A program made the translations under genes and the position numbers. Source: Massiliimalia timonensis (lineage in GTDB: Bacteria; Bacillota; Clostridia; Oscillospirales; Ruminococcaceae). Taken from it: 64,000 nt of DNA. Under the pieces are notes generated by a model. It was not told where the DNA came from. It did no database searches and worked only from the letters and a program-made list of their open reading frames with translations. This document shows positions 1 to 9,137 of the stretch, piece after piece. Position 1 is the first letter of the stretch. The number at the start of each line of letters is the position of its first letter. The stretch spans positions 930,001 through 994,000 of the forward strand of contig NZ_FYDD01000004.1 of the NCBI RefSeq assembly GCF_900186585.1, given 5' to 3'.

Positions 1-1630
1 CCAGGTAATGAGCGCGGTTCCTTGTCCGGACTGTCACGGAGAGCGGCTGAAGCCGGAGATTTTGGCTGTTACGGTTGGTGGAACGAACATCAGCGATTTC
101 TGTAAAATGTCTGTGGTGCAGGCGTTGGATTTTGTGGAACAGTTAAAGCTTTCCGAAAAAGATGAAATGATCGCACACCAGATCTTAAAAGAGGTAAGGG
201 AACGGCTGGGTTTCCTAAAAAGCGTCGGCTTGGAATACCTCACCCTTTCCCGTTCGGCAGGGACATTATCCGGCGGGGAAAGCCAGCGTATCCGACTGGC
301 GACCCAGATCGGATCATCTCTGGTAGGGGTCGTTTACATTTTAGATGAGCCGAGCATCGGCCTGCACCAGCGGGATAATGACAAGCTGATCGCTACCCTG
401 AAACGGCTGCGGGATCTGGGCAATACCTTAATTGTCGTGGAACATGACGAGGACACCATGTATGCCGCCGACCACATCGTCGACGTCGGTCCTGGCGCCG
501 GGGTGCACGGCGGGGAGATTGTGGCTCAGGGCTCGATTGAAGACATCATCGCCTGCGAGCGATCCATCACTGGGCAGTACCTGAGCGGGAAGCAGAAGAT
601 CGAAGTGCCCAAAGAACGCCGGAGGGGAAACGGAGAGGTTTTACGGGTTCTTGGGGCAAAAGAAAACAACCTTAAAAATATCAATGTGGAGATCCCGCTT
701 GGAACACTGACCTGTGTGACCGGGGTTTCGGGCTCAGGAAAGTCGTCGCTGGTCAATGAGGTAATCTACAAAGCCCTTACGAAAGAACTGAATAAGGCAA
801 GGATCAAGCCGGGCGCTCATAAAGCCATTGAGGGGCTGGAGCACATCGACAAGATCATCGACATCAACCAGTCCCCGATCGGACGGACCCCGCGTTCTAA
901 CCCGGCAACCTATACGGGCGTATTTACCGATATTCGGGAAGTGTTTGCCATGACCCAGGACGCCAAGATGCGCGGATACAATGCAGGGCGTTTTTCCTTT
1001 AATGTGAAAGGCGGCCGCTGTGAGGCCTGCGAAGGGGACGGGATCATTAAAATCGAAATGCATTTTCTGCCGGATATTTATGTTCCCTGTGACGTTTGTA
1101 AGGGCAAACGGTATAATCGGGAGACCTTGGAGGTAAGATATAAGGGGAAGACCATCCATGACGTTTTAGAAATGACGATCGAGGAAGCGCTTTATTTCTT
1201 TGAAAACCATCCAAAGATTCAGCGCAAGCTCCAGACCCTGTGCGATGTTGGGTTAAGCTATGTCAAGATGGGGCAGGCGGCGACTACCCTTTCCGGAGGG
1301 GAGGCACAGCGCGTAAAACTGGCAACAGAGCTTTCAAGGCGTTCTACCGGAAAAACGTTGTATATTCTGGACGAGCCGACCACCGGCCTGCACGTTGCGG
1401 ACATCCACAAGCTGGTAGAGATGCTGGGCCGTTTGGTAGATGCCGGGAATACCGTGTTGGTGATCGAGCACAATCTGGATGTGATCAAGGTCGCCGACCA
1501 CATCATCGACCTTGGGCCGGAGGGCGGCGACAAGGGCGGAAAGATCGTGGCGACAGGGACACCGGAGCAGGTAGCGAAGAACAAAAAATCGTATACAGGG
1601 CTATATTTGAAAAAAATTTTGGAAAAATAA
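1..1630 (+). CDS. uvrA: Excinuclease ABC subunit A, 3' part
   Basis: Damage-recognition ATPase of nucleotide excision repair, acting with UvrB and UvrC in the cytoplasm. The frame is open to the window edge, so the N-terminal part lies outside; about 540 residues of a protein usually near 940 are present. Counting from the Met at position 8: a CPDC zinc pair (6-9), ABC signature LSGGESQR (88-94) with Walker B ILDEP, second Walker [10 protein letters not shown] (239-247), second zinc module with C338, C341, C361 and C364, and second signature LSGGEAQR (428-435) with [10 protein letters not shown]. This order is the tandem-ABC layout of UvrA. Ends 90 bases before rubredoxin, which has its own promoter. 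Identification is secure; only completeness is unknown. Confidence 0.97.
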   Translation, partial: QVMSAVPCPDCHGERLKPEILAVTVGGTNISDFCKMSVVQALDFVEQLKLSEKDEMIAHQILKEVRERLGFLKSVGLEYLTLSRSAGTLSGGESQRIRLATQIGSSLVGVVYILDEPSIGLHQRDNDKLIATLKRLRDLGNTLIVVEHDEDTMYAADHIVDVGPGAGVHGGEIVAQGSIEDIIACERSITGQYLSGKQKIEVPKERRRGNGEVLRVLGAKENNLKNINVEIPLGTLTCVTGVSGSGKSSLVNEVIYKALTKELNKARIKPGAHKAIEGLEHIDKIIDINQSPIGRTPRSNPATYTGVFTDIREVFAMTQDAKMRGYNAGRFSFNVKGGRCEACEGDGIIKIEMHFLPDIYVPCDVCKGKRYNRETLEVRYKGKTIHDVLEMTIEEALYFFENHPKIQRKLQTLCDVGLSYVKMGQAATTLSGGEAQRVKLATELSRRSTGKTLYILDEPTTGLHVADIHKLVEMLGRLVDAGNTVLVIEHNLDVIKVADHIIDLGPEGGDKGGKIVATGTPEQVAKNKKSYTGLYLKKILEK

Positions 1631-1640
1631 TAAAAATATC

Positions 1641-1669
1641 TTTACAAAAATACACTTATATGGTATATT
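1641..1669 (+). promoter_or_regulatory. Promoter of rubredoxin gene
   Basis: TTTACA (1641-1646), 17-base spacer, TATATT (1664-1669). It shares the 12-mer ATCTTTACAAAA and a following TGGTAT with the flavodiiron promoter at 3049-3078. Confidence 0.6.
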
Positions 1670-1720
1670 AAGGATGCAACAAATAGTTGATCGATGGTTA
1701 CCGTGAAAGGAGTTTTTAAC

Positions 1721-1876
1721 ATGAAAAAAGTATGTACAGTTTGCGGTTGGGAATATGATCCAGAAGTAGGATATGAAGAAGGCGGAATCGCTCCGGGGAC
1801 CCCGTGGGAAGAAATTCCGGAAGATTTTGTCTGCCCGCTATGCGGCGTTGGCAAAGACATGTTTGAAGATGCATAA
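1721..1876 (+). CDS. Rubredoxin
   Basis: Small one-iron electron carrier, 51 residues. Two knuckles are visible, CTVCG near the N-terminus and CPLCG near the C-terminus, with the family's GWEYDPEVG and the [11 protein letters not shown] stretch. The ATG at 1721 follows AAAGGAG (1706-1712); an upstream in-frame ATG at 1694 would add nine unlikely residues and has no ribosome binding site. In anaerobes rubredoxin passes electrons to flavodiiron proteins, and one is encoded 1.2 kb downstream (3119-4324) behind a similar promoter, so a joint role in O2 or NO reduction is a reasonable inference. Confidence 0.95.
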   Translation: MKKVCTVCGWEYDPEVGYEEGGIAPGTPWEEIPEDFVCPLCGVGKDMFEDA

Positions 1877-1881
1877 TCAAT

Positions 1882-1916
1882 AAAAAAGCGGCGAGAATTT
1901 TCTCGCCGCTTTTTTA
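1882..1916. terminator. Bidirectional intrinsic terminator
   Basis: Perfect stem GCGGCGAGAA / TTCTCGCCGC (1888-1909), flanked by A-run and T-run, between convergent rubredoxin and azlD; works for both strands. Confidence 0.9.
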
Positions 1917-1928
1917 TTGATTGAGGAA

Positions 1929-2258
1929 TCAAATAACTTGGATCAGCACCATATAAATGACCGTTCCGCCGGCAATGGAAATCAGCATGTTCCGTTTCCA
2001 TAGGTGAAGTGCAGCGGTTACAGCGATCCCCAAAAGCTCGGGAATGCCAAAAGGCGCGGTAAGAAAGGAAACATCTTTCAGGCAGTAAACGACCAAAAGC
2101 CCGATCACAGCAAAAGGGAGCACCTTTCCAAGATATTGGATATATGCGGGGGTCTTCCGTCCTTCCGGAAACAGGATAAACGGCAGAAAACGTGTAGTCA
2201 TTGTTCCTAAAACTACGGCGGCTACCGTGATGACAGCCTGTGTCAAGGTCATCGTCAT
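1929..2258 (-). CDS. azlD: AzlD-family branched-chain amino acid export subunit
   Basis: Small membrane protein of 109 residues with about three to four hydrophobic segments, matching the AzlD/YgaH partner of AzlC-type exporters of branched-chain amino acids and analogues. The conserved start region ([18 protein letters not shown]) contains the TRFLPF motif typical of AzlD. It overlaps the stop of azlC by four bases (ATGA), indicating translational coupling and a two-subunit transporter. Substrate is inferred from the family, not visible in sequence. Confidence 0.85.
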   Translation of the reverse strand: MTMTLTQAVITVAAVVLGTMTTRFLPFILFPEGRKTPAYIQYLGKVLPFAVIGLLVVYCLKDVSFLTAPFGIPELLGIAVTAALHLWKRNMLISIAGGTVIYMVLIQVI

Positions 2259-2965
2259 GCTGTTTCACCGCCTTCCAATTTTCGGCTGATAGGCTTTCGC
2301 AGGACCGTTAATAAAATCAGGATACAGGCCATTGCCGGAAGAATAAACTGGTCTGAACGGAAGAATACTAAGCACAGCGCAGAAGCGCCAAGCCCGACCC
2401 AGGCAGGGAGATGGTGCTTTTGGGAAAGCCATTGTTCTAGAAAAATAACAACAAACAGGGCGGTCATCACAAAGTCGATGCCTTCCAGTTCAAAGGGCAA
2501 AAATCCGCCGATCAGCCCGCCGATCGTGGCGCCCGCCACCCAGTAGCACTGGTTTAAAAGGGTGACAAAAAAACAGAACCATCCATGGTCTACCCCTTCC
2601 GGGGCTTTGGTCGAGCATAAAATAGAAAAGGATTCATCGCACATCCCGAAGATCAGATACGGCTTTTTCCTGCCGGTGCCGCGGAAGGTGTCCAGCATCG
2701 AGATCCCGTAAAACAGGTGACGCGCGTTGACCATCAGGGTCAAAAGATAAGCGTATAAAGGATTGAACGCAGACGCGAGCAGGCTGACGGTGACAAACTC
2801 CATAGAACCGGCAAAGATCGTCATGCTCATCAGCATAGGCCATATAAAGAAAAAACCTTTGCTCTGCATAAAAATACCATACGCGATTCCCAAAAACAAA
2901 AAGCCCGCCATAATGGGGATCGTATGCGGAAAGGCGGCGCGCAGCGCTTTTCTTTTCACATTCAT
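2255..2965 (-). CDS. azlC: AzlC-family branched-chain amino acid exporter
   Basis: 236-residue polytopic membrane protein of the AzlC family, large subunit of an AzlCD exporter. The start chosen is the ATG at 2965 ([12 protein letters not shown]), which has a GGGAG ribosome binding site nine bases upstream; a longer reading of the frame would begin inside the promoter. The segment [18 protein letters not shown] followed by [12 protein letters not shown] (the conserved NxRHxLYG-like motif) is typical of the family. Transcribed divergently from the flavodiiron gene from a TTGACA/TACAAT promoter, with azlD overlapping its 3' end. No adjacent regulator gene is seen. Confidence 0.88.
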   Translation of the reverse strand: MNVKRKALRAAFPHTIPIMAGFLFLGIAYGIFMQSKGFFFIWPMLMSMTIFAGSMEFVTVSLLASAFNPLYAYLLTLMVNARHLFYGISMLDTFRGTGRKKPYLIFGMCDESFSILCSTKAPEGVDHGWFCFFVTLLNQCYWVAGATIGGLIGGFLPFELEGIDFVMTALFVVIFLEQWLSQKHHLPAWVGLGASALCLVFFRSDQFILPAMACILILLTVLRKPISRKLEGGETA

Positions 2966-2999
2966 AAAACAAAACTCCCTGTATTGATAAACTGATTTT

Positions 3000-3028
3000 A
3001 TTGTAATAAAATGTCTAAAATTTGTCAA
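3000..3028 (-). promoter_or_regulatory. Promoter of azlCD
   Basis: Minus-strand TTGACA (3023-3028), 17-base spacer, TACAAT (3000-3005), divergent to the flavodiiron promoter 20 bases away. Confidence 0.65.
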
Positions 3029-3048
3029 ACATGACAACGGCGAGAATC

Positions 3049-3078
3049 TTTACAAAAGTTATACTGATGTGGTATGAT
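3049..3078 (+). promoter_or_regulatory. Promoter of flavodiiron gene
   Basis: TTTACA (3049-3054), 18-base spacer, TATGAT (3073-3078). Resembles the rubredoxin promoter at 1641-1669. Confidence 0.65.
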
Positions 3079-3118
3079 ATAAGCAGATATTCAAGTAAAA
3101 AAATAGGAGGAAGTCAGT

Positions 3119-4324
3119 ATGTTTCATAAAGAAATTGCAAAAGACGTATACAGCGTAGGCGTTTTGAACCCGAACCTGCGTGTATTTGATATTGTAATGT
3201 CCACCGAATTTGGGACAAGCTATAATGCTTATCTGGTAAAAGGAAGCGAAAAGACCGCTTTGATCGAAACTTCCCACAAACACTTTTTAGACTACCTAAT
3301 GGAAAATATTCAGGATGTTGCCGAACTGAGCTCGATCGACTATTTGGTGATGAACCACAATGAGCCGGATCATTCGGGCGCGATTGCAAAACTGCTGGAA
3401 GTGATTCCGAACCTGCAGATCATCGCTTCGCAGGCTGGGGCTTTGTATCTGAAAAATATCACCAATCGAACTGATTTAAACCTCCGTATCGTGAAAAATG
3501 GAGAAACTCTGGATCTGGGAGGGAAAACTCTTACCTTTTTAAGCGCGCCGTTTTTACATTGGCCGGATTCCATGTTTACCTGGCTGGAAGAGGACAAGGT
3601 CCTTTTCACCTGTGACTTTTTGGGCAGCCACTACTGCGAACCGCAGGCAATGGATTCTTCCGTGGCATATCCAGAAGATTATGAAACGGCGTTCCGTGGC
3701 TATTATGACGCGATTTTCGGGCCGTTCAAGCCGTATGTTTTGAAAGGTTTGGATATCATGGACTCCCTGCCGGTAGAAATTGCCGCGCCAAGTCATGGCC
3801 CGGTGCTGACCAAGGGGAATCTGCTTCCTGCTGCCATGGAAAAATATAGGGAGTGGAGCACCCCTGTCAAGAGTGAACAAAAGGTGATCCCGATCTTCTA
3901 CTGCACGGCTTACGGAAACACCGAACAGCTTGCCGACGCGATGGCCAAGGGGATCAACCGTGTATTCCCGGATGCGGCGGTGGAAACCTACAATATCATT
4001 GATCACGATTTGGCGACTCTTGGCGGTATCATGAACGAAAGCGACGCGTTTTTGATCGGTTCCCCGACCCTGAACCGGGATGCGGTGCCGCCGGTATACA
4101 TGCTGTTGGCTCATGCGGATGCCATTAATATCCAAAAGCGCCCAGTCGCCGTATTTGGTTCCTATGGCTGGAGCGGCGAAGCGGTTGCCAACATCCGGAC
4201 CCGCTTACAGTGCTTGAAAACCAAATTGTTCGCGGAAGATTTCCGTGTTATTTTCGTACCCAGCGAAGAAGATTTGAAAAGAGCGGAAGAATTTGGCGCG
4301 GCGTTTGCTGAATCATTAAAATAA
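3119..4324 (+). CDS. fprA: Flavodiiron protein (O2/NO reductase)
   Basis: Cytoplasmic A-type flavoprotein, 401 residues, reducing O2 to water and/or NO to N2O. The N-terminal metallo-beta-lactamase-like domain (1-250) shows the diiron ligands H80-N-E82-P-D84-H85, H147, D166 and H226; the C-terminal flavodoxin domain (from about 253) has the FMN phosphate loop YCTAYGNTEQ. No rubredoxin domain is fused, so electrons must come from a separate protein; the rubredoxin at 1721-1876 is the obvious candidate. Start ATG 3119 follows AGGAGG (3105-3110). Closed by its own terminator. In strict anaerobes such proteins protect against transient oxygen. Confidence 0.95.
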   Translation: MFHKEIAKDVYSVGVLNPNLRVFDIVMSTEFGTSYNAYLVKGSEKTALIETSHKHFLDYLMENIQDVAELSSIDYLVMNHNEPDHSGAIAKLLEVIPNLQIIASQAGALYLKNITNRTDLNLRIVKNGETLDLGGKTLTFLSAPFLHWPDSMFTWLEEDKVLFTCDFLGSHYCEPQAMDSSVAYPEDYETAFRGYYDAIFGPFKPYVLKGLDIMDSLPVEIAAPSHGPVLTKGNLLPAAMEKYREWSTPVKSEQKVIPIFYCTAYGNTEQLADAMAKGINRVFPDAAVETYNIIDHDLATLGGIMNESDAFLIGSPTLNRDAVPPVYMLLAHADAINIQKRPVAVFGSYGWSGEAVANIRTRLQCLKTKLFAEDFRVIFVPSEEDLKRAEEFGAAFAESLK

Positions 4325-4335
4325 TAGACATCATC

Positions 4336-4369
4336 AAAGCGAACTGCAGAATCACTGCAGTTCGCTTTT
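4336..4369 (+). terminator. Intrinsic terminator of flavodiiron gene
   Basis: Stem AAGCGAACTGCAG / CTGCAGTTCGCTT with AATCA loop and TTTT. Confidence 0.9.
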
Positions 4370-4388
4370 GCTGTGATTCGGCAAAAAC

Positions 4389-4418
4389 TTGCCATGGATC
4401 AGATGATTGTAGTATAAT
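4389..4418 (+). promoter_or_regulatory. Promoter of PHP phosphoesterase gene
   Basis: TTGCCA (4389-4394), 18-base spacer, TATAAT (4413-4418), 28 bases before the start codon. Confidence 0.6.
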
Positions 4419-4445
4419 AAAAAGAGTTAACAGGAGGTATCGAAC

Positions 4446-5294
4446 ATGAAAGGGGATTTACATTGCCATACCCGGCTGTCCGATGGTTCTGAGGGGATCG
4501 AGGAAGTGATTTCCCGCGGGAAGCGCGCGGGGATGGACTTTTTGGCAATTACGGATCACGACACGGTGGCTTCTATGTCTCGTGCTAAAGTCCTGGCGGA
4601 CCGCTATGGGGTGCAGGTGATCCCGGGTGTTGAGTTTTCCAGCAGGGATCCTAAAACAGGAAGAAAGGTGCATGTTTTATGCTATTTGCCCGAAAAGCCG
4701 GATCGCTTAGAAGGGCTGTGCGTCCGGTTGTGCGAATCCAGAAAAAAGGCGGGCAGGGCAATGATTCAGAAGCTGACCCGCTATTTTCCGGTATCGGTAG
4801 AGGATGTGCTGCGGTTTTCCAAGCACAGTACGGCGATCTACAAGCAGCATATTATGCATGCGTTGATGTGCTATGGATATACCACCCATATTTTCGGCGG
4901 TTTGTACCATGAACTGTTTGACCCGAAAACCGGGGTGCTTCTTTCCAAAGTGGAGTATCCGGAGGTGGATGAGGTGATCGATCTGATCCATCAAGCGCAG
5001 GGGCTCGCTGTTTTGGCACATCCATATGAATACGACAGCATTGACCTGATGAAGCGGCTGGTTTCGGAGGAAAAGCTGGATGGGATCGAGGTTTACCACA
5101 GCCGGTGCCCCCAGGAAAAAGAAGGCTTTTTAAAACAGGTAGCACAGGAACACGGCCTGATTATGACCGGCGGATCGGATTTTCACGGCTTTTATGCCTC
5201 CCGACCCAGCCCGATTGGGAACCGGTACACTTCGCAGGAATCGTTAGACGCACTGTTCCGTGCCAAGGAACAGAAACGCCAGGCCTCCAGATAG
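4446..5294 (+). CDS. PHP-domain phosphoesterase (RNase AM/YciV type)
   Basis: 282-residue metal-dependent phosphoesterase. The PHP signature is clear: DLHCHTRLSDG (H6, H8, D13), TDHD (37-39), E(F) in GVEFSS, VLAHP near residue 195 and GGSDFHG near 240, all metal-ligand motifs. Length and motif spacing match the YciV/TrpH group, whose studied members hydrolyse nucleoside 3',5'-bisphosphates and trim RNA 5' ends. Start ATG 4446 has AGGAGG eight bases upstream (4432-4437). Malic enzyme follows 28 bases downstream with no terminator between, so the two are probably co-transcribed, though no functional link is obvious. Confidence 0.85.
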   Translation: MKGDLHCHTRLSDGSEGIEEVISRGKRAGMDFLAITDHDTVASMSRAKVLADRYGVQVIPGVEFSSRDPKTGRKVHVLCYLPEKPDRLEGLCVRLCESRKKAGRAMIQKLTRYFPVSVEDVLRFSKHSTAIYKQHIMHALMCYGYTTHIFGGLYHELFDPKTGVLLSKVEYPEVDEVIDLIHQAQGLAVLAHPYEYDSIDLMKRLVSEEKLDGIEVYHSRCPQEKEGFLKQVAQEHGLIMTGGSDFHGFYASRPSPIGNRYTSQESLDALFRAKEQKRQASR

Positions 5295-5322
5295 AATTAC
5301 AGCAGGAAAGGAACGTTTTTAG

Positions 5323-6474
5323 ATGGACTTAAATGAAAAAGCAGTATTAAAGCATAAGGAATGGCAGGGAAAAATTGAAGTGATCTCCCGCACGCCGGTC
5401 ACGAACAAGGAGGAACTTTCCCTCGCCTATACGCCAGGGGTGGCGGCGCCTTGTCTGGAAATCGAAAAAGACCCGGAACTGTCCTATGAACTGACGCGCC
5501 GCGGGAATTTGGTGGCCGTTATCACCGACGGCACGGCTGTGCTGGGACTTGGCGATATTGGACCGCTGGCGGCTATGCCGGTGATGGAAGGAAAATGCTG
5601 CCTGTTTAAGGAATTTGCAGGGGTGGATGCAATCCCGCTTTGCGTCAACTCCAAAAGCGTGGAAGAGATCGTCCGCACGATTGAACTGATTGGTTTAAGT
5701 TTCGGTGGAATCAATTTAGAGGATATTTCCGCGCCAAGATGCTTTGAGATCGAACGCCAGCTTAAGGAAAAGCTGAATATCCCGGTGTTCCACGACGACC
5801 AGCACGGTACGGCGATCGTAGTTGGGGCGGCGCTGATCAACAGTTCCCGCCTGACAGGAAAGCCGCTGGAAGAGATGACGGTCGTGGTAAACGGCGCAGG
5901 GGCCGCAGGCATTGCGATCGCGAAATTTTTGATGCTGTTAAAGGTCGGCAACATTATCATGTGTGACAAGGACGGGATCCTGTACCGCGGGGCGCCGTAT
6001 ATGAACGAAGCGCAGGAAAAAATGGCGCAGATCACCAACCGGGATAACAAGACAGGCTTGCTTGCTGACGCGATGGAGGGAGCAGATGTATTTGTCGGTG
6101 TATCCAGGCCGGGGCTTTTGACGGCAGAGATGATCCAGTCTATGAATGAAAAGCCTATCGTATTTGCCATGGCGAATCCAGTTCCGGAGATCATGCCGGA
6201 CGAGGCTAAGGCAGCGGGGGCGTATATCGTAGGAACTGGGCGAAGCGATTTCCCAAATCAGATCAACAATGTGTTGGCGTTTCCCGGTATTTTTAAGGGC
6301 GCTTTGCAGGCAAGGGCCACCGATATTACCGATGAGATGAAGCTGTCGGCGGCATACGGGATTGCTTCGATCATTCCGCAGGAAGAGCTGGCGCCGGAAT
6401 ATATTTTGCCGGATCCATTTCATAAGCAGGTCGCGGCTAATGTGGCGAAGGCTGTAGCCGACGCTGTAAAATAA
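5323..6474 (+). CDS. NAD(P)-dependent malic enzyme
   Basis: 383-residue oxidative decarboxylase converting malate to pyruvate and CO2. Family marks: SLAYTPGVAAPC near residue 30 (catalytic Tyr), DGTAVLGLGDIG (the malic N-terminal motif), FHDDQHGTA (metal-binding Asp pair), and a Rossmann VVNGAGAAGIAIA. The compact size is that of bacterial malic enzymes without the C-terminal phosphotransacetylase domain. ATG 5323 is preceded by AGGAAAGG (5304-5311). Cofactor preference cannot be settled by eye. Probably read with the PHP gene; ends at a strong terminator. Confidence 0.92.
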   Translation: MDLNEKAVLKHKEWQGKIEVISRTPVTNKEELSLAYTPGVAAPCLEIEKDPELSYELTRRGNLVAVITDGTAVLGLGDIGPLAAMPVMEGKCCLFKEFAGVDAIPLCVNSKSVEEIVRTIELIGLSFGGINLEDISAPRCFEIERQLKEKLNIPVFHDDQHGTAIVVGAALINSSRLTGKPLEEMTVVVNGAGAAGIAIAKFLMLLKVGNIIMCDKDGILYRGAPYMNEAQEKMAQITNRDNKTGLLADAMEGADVFVGVSRPGLLTAEMIQSMNEKPIVFAMANPVPEIMPDEAKAAGAYIVGTGRSDFPNQINNVLAFPGIFKGALQARATDITDEMKLSAAYGIASIIPQEELAPEYILPDPFHKQVAANVAKAVADAVK

Positions 6475-6487
6475 TGAGAGGGAAAGT

Positions 6488-6516
6488 AACGCCGGGAGTT
6501 TTCTCCCGGCGTTTTT
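6488..6516 (+). terminator. Intrinsic terminator of malic enzyme gene
   Basis: Stem AACGCCGGGAG / CTCCCGGCGTT, TTTT loop, T-run. Confidence 0.92.
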
Positions 6517-6716
6517 ATTATTTTTAAAAATGTATAAAATGTGAATATCGCTGAATGAAAATTGTGTACCATGCACAAGAGGTTAGAAAAAAAGAGAATA
6601 CCTTTAAAATAAGAAGTATTTTTGAGTATTTGAGATATAAATTTGTGTTAAATTCGGTTAATTGCGGCAGGATATGAAAAAAAACTGGAATTTTGCGATT
6701 TTTTTTGGAAAAACGC

Positions 6717-6745
6717 TTGACTTTTAGATTGGTTCGTCCTATATT
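6717..6745 (+). promoter_or_regulatory. Promoter of potABCD operon
   Basis: TTGACT (6717-6722), 17-base spacer, TATATT (6740-6745). It gives a leader of about 170 bases. The stretch 6517-6716 upstream is very AT-rich and shows nothing else I recognise. Confidence 0.6.
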
Positions 6746-6787
6746 TATAATTGTTGTTTTTGTATCTTATATTCACTGTGCGTATGT

Positions 6788-6869
6788 CCACTATAACCCC
6801 AAGCCGAAAGCGCGGGGGGAAAAAGCCTTTTGCGGGTGGTGGTACAAAAGCCCAGTGGGGTCTGCGTGG
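6788..6869 (+). ncRNA. Possible structured leader RNA of pot operon
   Basis: A GC-rich island inside an AT-rich intergenic region, transcribed from 6717-6745. Closing stem: CCAC (6788-6791) with GTGG (6866-6869) and CCCC (6797-6800) with GGGG (6857-6860), separated by a 5-by-5 internal loop (tataa / tctgc). Inside, other C-rich and G-rich runs (6797-6820, 6850-6873) can form alternatives. It does not match any riboswitch consensus I can recall. A regulatory RNA for polyamine uptake is only an inference from position. Confidence 0.35.
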
Positions 6870-6922
6870 GGCAATGCTCAGCTTCATGTAAAAACTAAAA
6901 TCCGCAAAGGGGGATGCACAAA

Positions 6923-8335
6923 ATGAGCGAAAAATTATTAGATTTGAAGAACATCACCTTATCCTATGACGGGGAAAAGATCCTGGATAATATCAATCTT
7001 TATATCCGGGACAAGGAGTTTGTGACTTTGCTAGGGCCGTCGGGATGCGGGAAAACGACCACCTTAAGAATTATTGGGGGGTTTGCTTTTCCGGATGAGG
7101 GTGATGTTTTTTTTGAAGGAAAACGGATCAACGACCTGCCGGCCTACAAACGCCCGATCAACACGGTGTTTCAGCGGTATGCGCTGTTTCCGCATCTGAA
7201 TGTTTACGACAACGTGGCGTTCGGCCTTAAGGTGAAGAAAATGGACCGCAAGGAGATCGACAAACGAGTGCGCGAAATGCTTGTCATGGTAAACCTGAAA
7301 GGGTTTGAAAAGCGCCGTGTCAATAAGCTTTCCGGTGGGCAGCAGCAGCGTGTTGCGATTGCCCGGGCTTTAGTAAACCACCCCAAGATCCTACTTTTGG
7401 ATGAGCCGTTGGGCGCGTTGGACCTAAAGCTTCGCAAAGAGATGCAGATCGAATTGAAAAATATCCAGCAGCGGTTAGGGATCACCTTTATTTATGTGAC
7501 CCATGACCAGGAAGAAGCGCTGACCATGTCGGATACGATCGTCGTGATGAAGGATGGCGAGATCCAGCAGATCGGCACGCCGCAGGATGTTTATAACGAA
7601 CCGAAAAACGCGTTCGTCGCTGATTTTATCGGGGAGAGCAATATTTTTGACGCCATCATGATCCGCGATAAGCTGGTCGAAATAAACGGCGTTGCCTTTG
7701 AATGTTTAGACGGCGGCTTTGGGGAAGACGCGCCGGTAGATGTCGTGCTCCGTCCGGAAGACATCCAAATCGTTCCGGCTGGACAGACTGCTTTGACCGG
7801 GACGGTAAAAAGCGTTGTCTTTAAGGGCGTGCATTATGAGATCACCGTTGTCTGCGATGGGTTGGAATGGATGATCCAGACTACCCGCAATGCGGAAGTC
7901 GGATCGGAAGTATCCTTAGCCTTTGGGCCGGATGACATCCATGTGATGAAACGGATCTTTAAAGGCTTTACCAGCAAGATCGAAGGCACGGTGGCCGACA
8001 CGGATACCATTCGTTTTTTAGGGGTGGAATTTACCCGCGAGGGCTTAGATCTCCCGGTAGGCAGCAAAGTGTTGCTGACGATCCCGCCGAAATCTGTAGA
8101 GGTGGTGTCGGAAGACCACAGTGATTTGATCGTATATCTGGAATCCATGGTATACAAAGGTGCTTATAATGAAATGATCGTTTGGGCCAAAGACGAAAAC
8201 GAGGAATATCAAAGCCTTCTGGTCCATTCCATGAATGATGAGCAGATCGCAACTGATATTGGGATCAAGTTCCGGTTTGACGATATTGCAGTAGCTCCTT
8301 GCGAAGAGCGGAAAGGAGCGGCAAGTGAAGAATAA
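6923..8335 (+). CDS. potA: Spermidine/putrescine ABC transporter ATPase
   Basis: Energises polyamine import with PotBC and PotD. Walker [10 protein letters not shown] (38-46), Q-loop [10 protein letters not shown], signature LSGGQQQR (136-143), Walker B LLLDEP (157-162), switch His in [11 protein letters not shown]. The ATG at 6923 is chosen because AAAGGGGG (6905-6912) sits ten bases upstream; the in-frame ATG at 6914 is too close to it. At 470 residues it is about 100 longer than usual PotA: after one TOBE-like region (about 240-350, with VVLRPEDI) a second, similar beta-rich region follows (about 355-455, ending [10 protein letters not shown]). Overlaps potB by 11 bases. Confidence 0.9.
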   Translation: MSEKLLDLKNITLSYDGEKILDNINLYIRDKEFVTLLGPSGCGKTTTLRIIGGFAFPDEGDVFFEGKRINDLPAYKRPINTVFQRYALFPHLNVYDNVAFGLKVKKMDRKEIDKRVREMLVMVNLKGFEKRRVNKLSGGQQQRVAIARALVNHPKILLLDEPLGALDLKLRKEMQIELKNIQQRLGITFIYVTHDQEEALTMSDTIVVMKDGEIQQIGTPQDVYNEPKNAFVADFIGESNIFDAIMIRDKLVEINGVAFECLDGGFGEDAPVDVVLRPEDIQIVPAGQTALTGTVKSVVFKGVHYEITVVCDGLEWMIQTTRNAEVGSEVSLAFGPDDIHVMKRIFKGFTSKIEGTVADTDTIRFLGVEFTREGLDLPVGSKVLLTIPPKSVEVVSEDHSDLIVYLESMVYKGAYNEMIVWAKDENEEYQSLLVHSMNDEQIATDIGIKFRFDDIAVAPCEERKGAASEE

Positions 8336-9137
8336 GATGACCGCTTTCCCATATTTGATATGGATGGCTATGTTTATTATTATCCCGCTGGTTTTGGTGG
8401 TTTATTTCACCTTTGCCTCTGAAGACGGCGGCTTTACGCTGGATAACATCGTCAAGATCAGCCAGTATACCCCGATTTTTATTAAGTCGATCAATCTGGC
8501 GATCATTGCAACGCTGATCTGCTTTGTGCTTGCTTACCCGATCGCGTACATCCTTTCTCGTTCCACCGAGCATTATCAAAGGACGATGATCCTTTTGATC
8601 ATGCTGCCGATGTGGATGAACTTTTTGCTGCGTACCTACGGCTGGATGACCTTGCTGGAAAACGAGGGCTTGATCAATAAATTTTTGAGTATCTTCCATA
8701 TCGGACCGTTTCAGATGATCAATACGGCGGGAGCGGTCGTGCTTGGCATGGTGTACAACTACCTGCCCTTTATGATCCTGCCGCTTTATTCTGTGATGAC
8801 GAAGATCGACTATTCCATGATCGAAGCGGCGCAGGACTTGGGCTGCAACCCTGTTAAGGTGATTTTAAAGGTGCTGATGCCGTTGAGTCTGCCCGGGATC
8901 ATTACCGGCGTTACGATGGTATTCGTGCCGAGCGTTTCCACCTTTATTATTTCCCGGATGCTGGGCGGCGGGCAGAATATGCTGATCGGTGACTTGATCG
9001 AGCAGCAGTTTATCGGTAGTACCTATAACCCCTATGTCGGTTCTGCGATGTCCCTGATCTTGATGGTCATCATGCTGATCATTATGGGGATCATGAGCTC
9101 CTTTGACGATGATGAAATGGAGGGGATTGTGATATGA
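8325..9137 (+). CDS. potB: Spermidine/putrescine ABC transporter permease PotB
   Basis: 270-residue inner-membrane permease with about six hydrophobic segments. The cytoplasmic coupling motif [22 protein letters not shown] is the EAA loop that contacts the ATPase. Start is GTG at 8325, with AAGGAG (8313-8318) six bases upstream, inside the 3' end of potA. Its stop overlaps the potC start (ATGA), so potABC are translationally coupled. Order A-B-C-D is the standard polyamine operon. Confidence 0.92.
   Translation: MKNKMTAFPYLIWMAMFIIIPLVLVVYFTFASEDGGFTLDNIVKISQYTPIFIKSINLAIIATLICFVLAYPIAYILSRSTEHYQRTMILLIMLPMWMNFLLRTYGWMTLLENEGLINKFLSIFHIGPFQMINTAGAVVLGMVYNYLPFMILPLYSVMTKIDYSMIEAAQDLGCNPVKVILKVLMPLSLPGIITGVTMVFVPSVSTFIISRMLGGGQNMLIGDLIEQQFIGSTYNPYVGSAMSLILMVIMLIIMGIMSSFDDDEMEGIVI

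Noticed and set aside
734-1159. A 141-codon antisense frame inside uvrA
   Set aside because: No ribosome site or promoter, and uvrA is unambiguous in this region.
6693-6926. A 77-codon frame in the potA upstream region
   Set aside because: Starts before the promoter -35, has no ribosome site, and crosses into potA in another frame.
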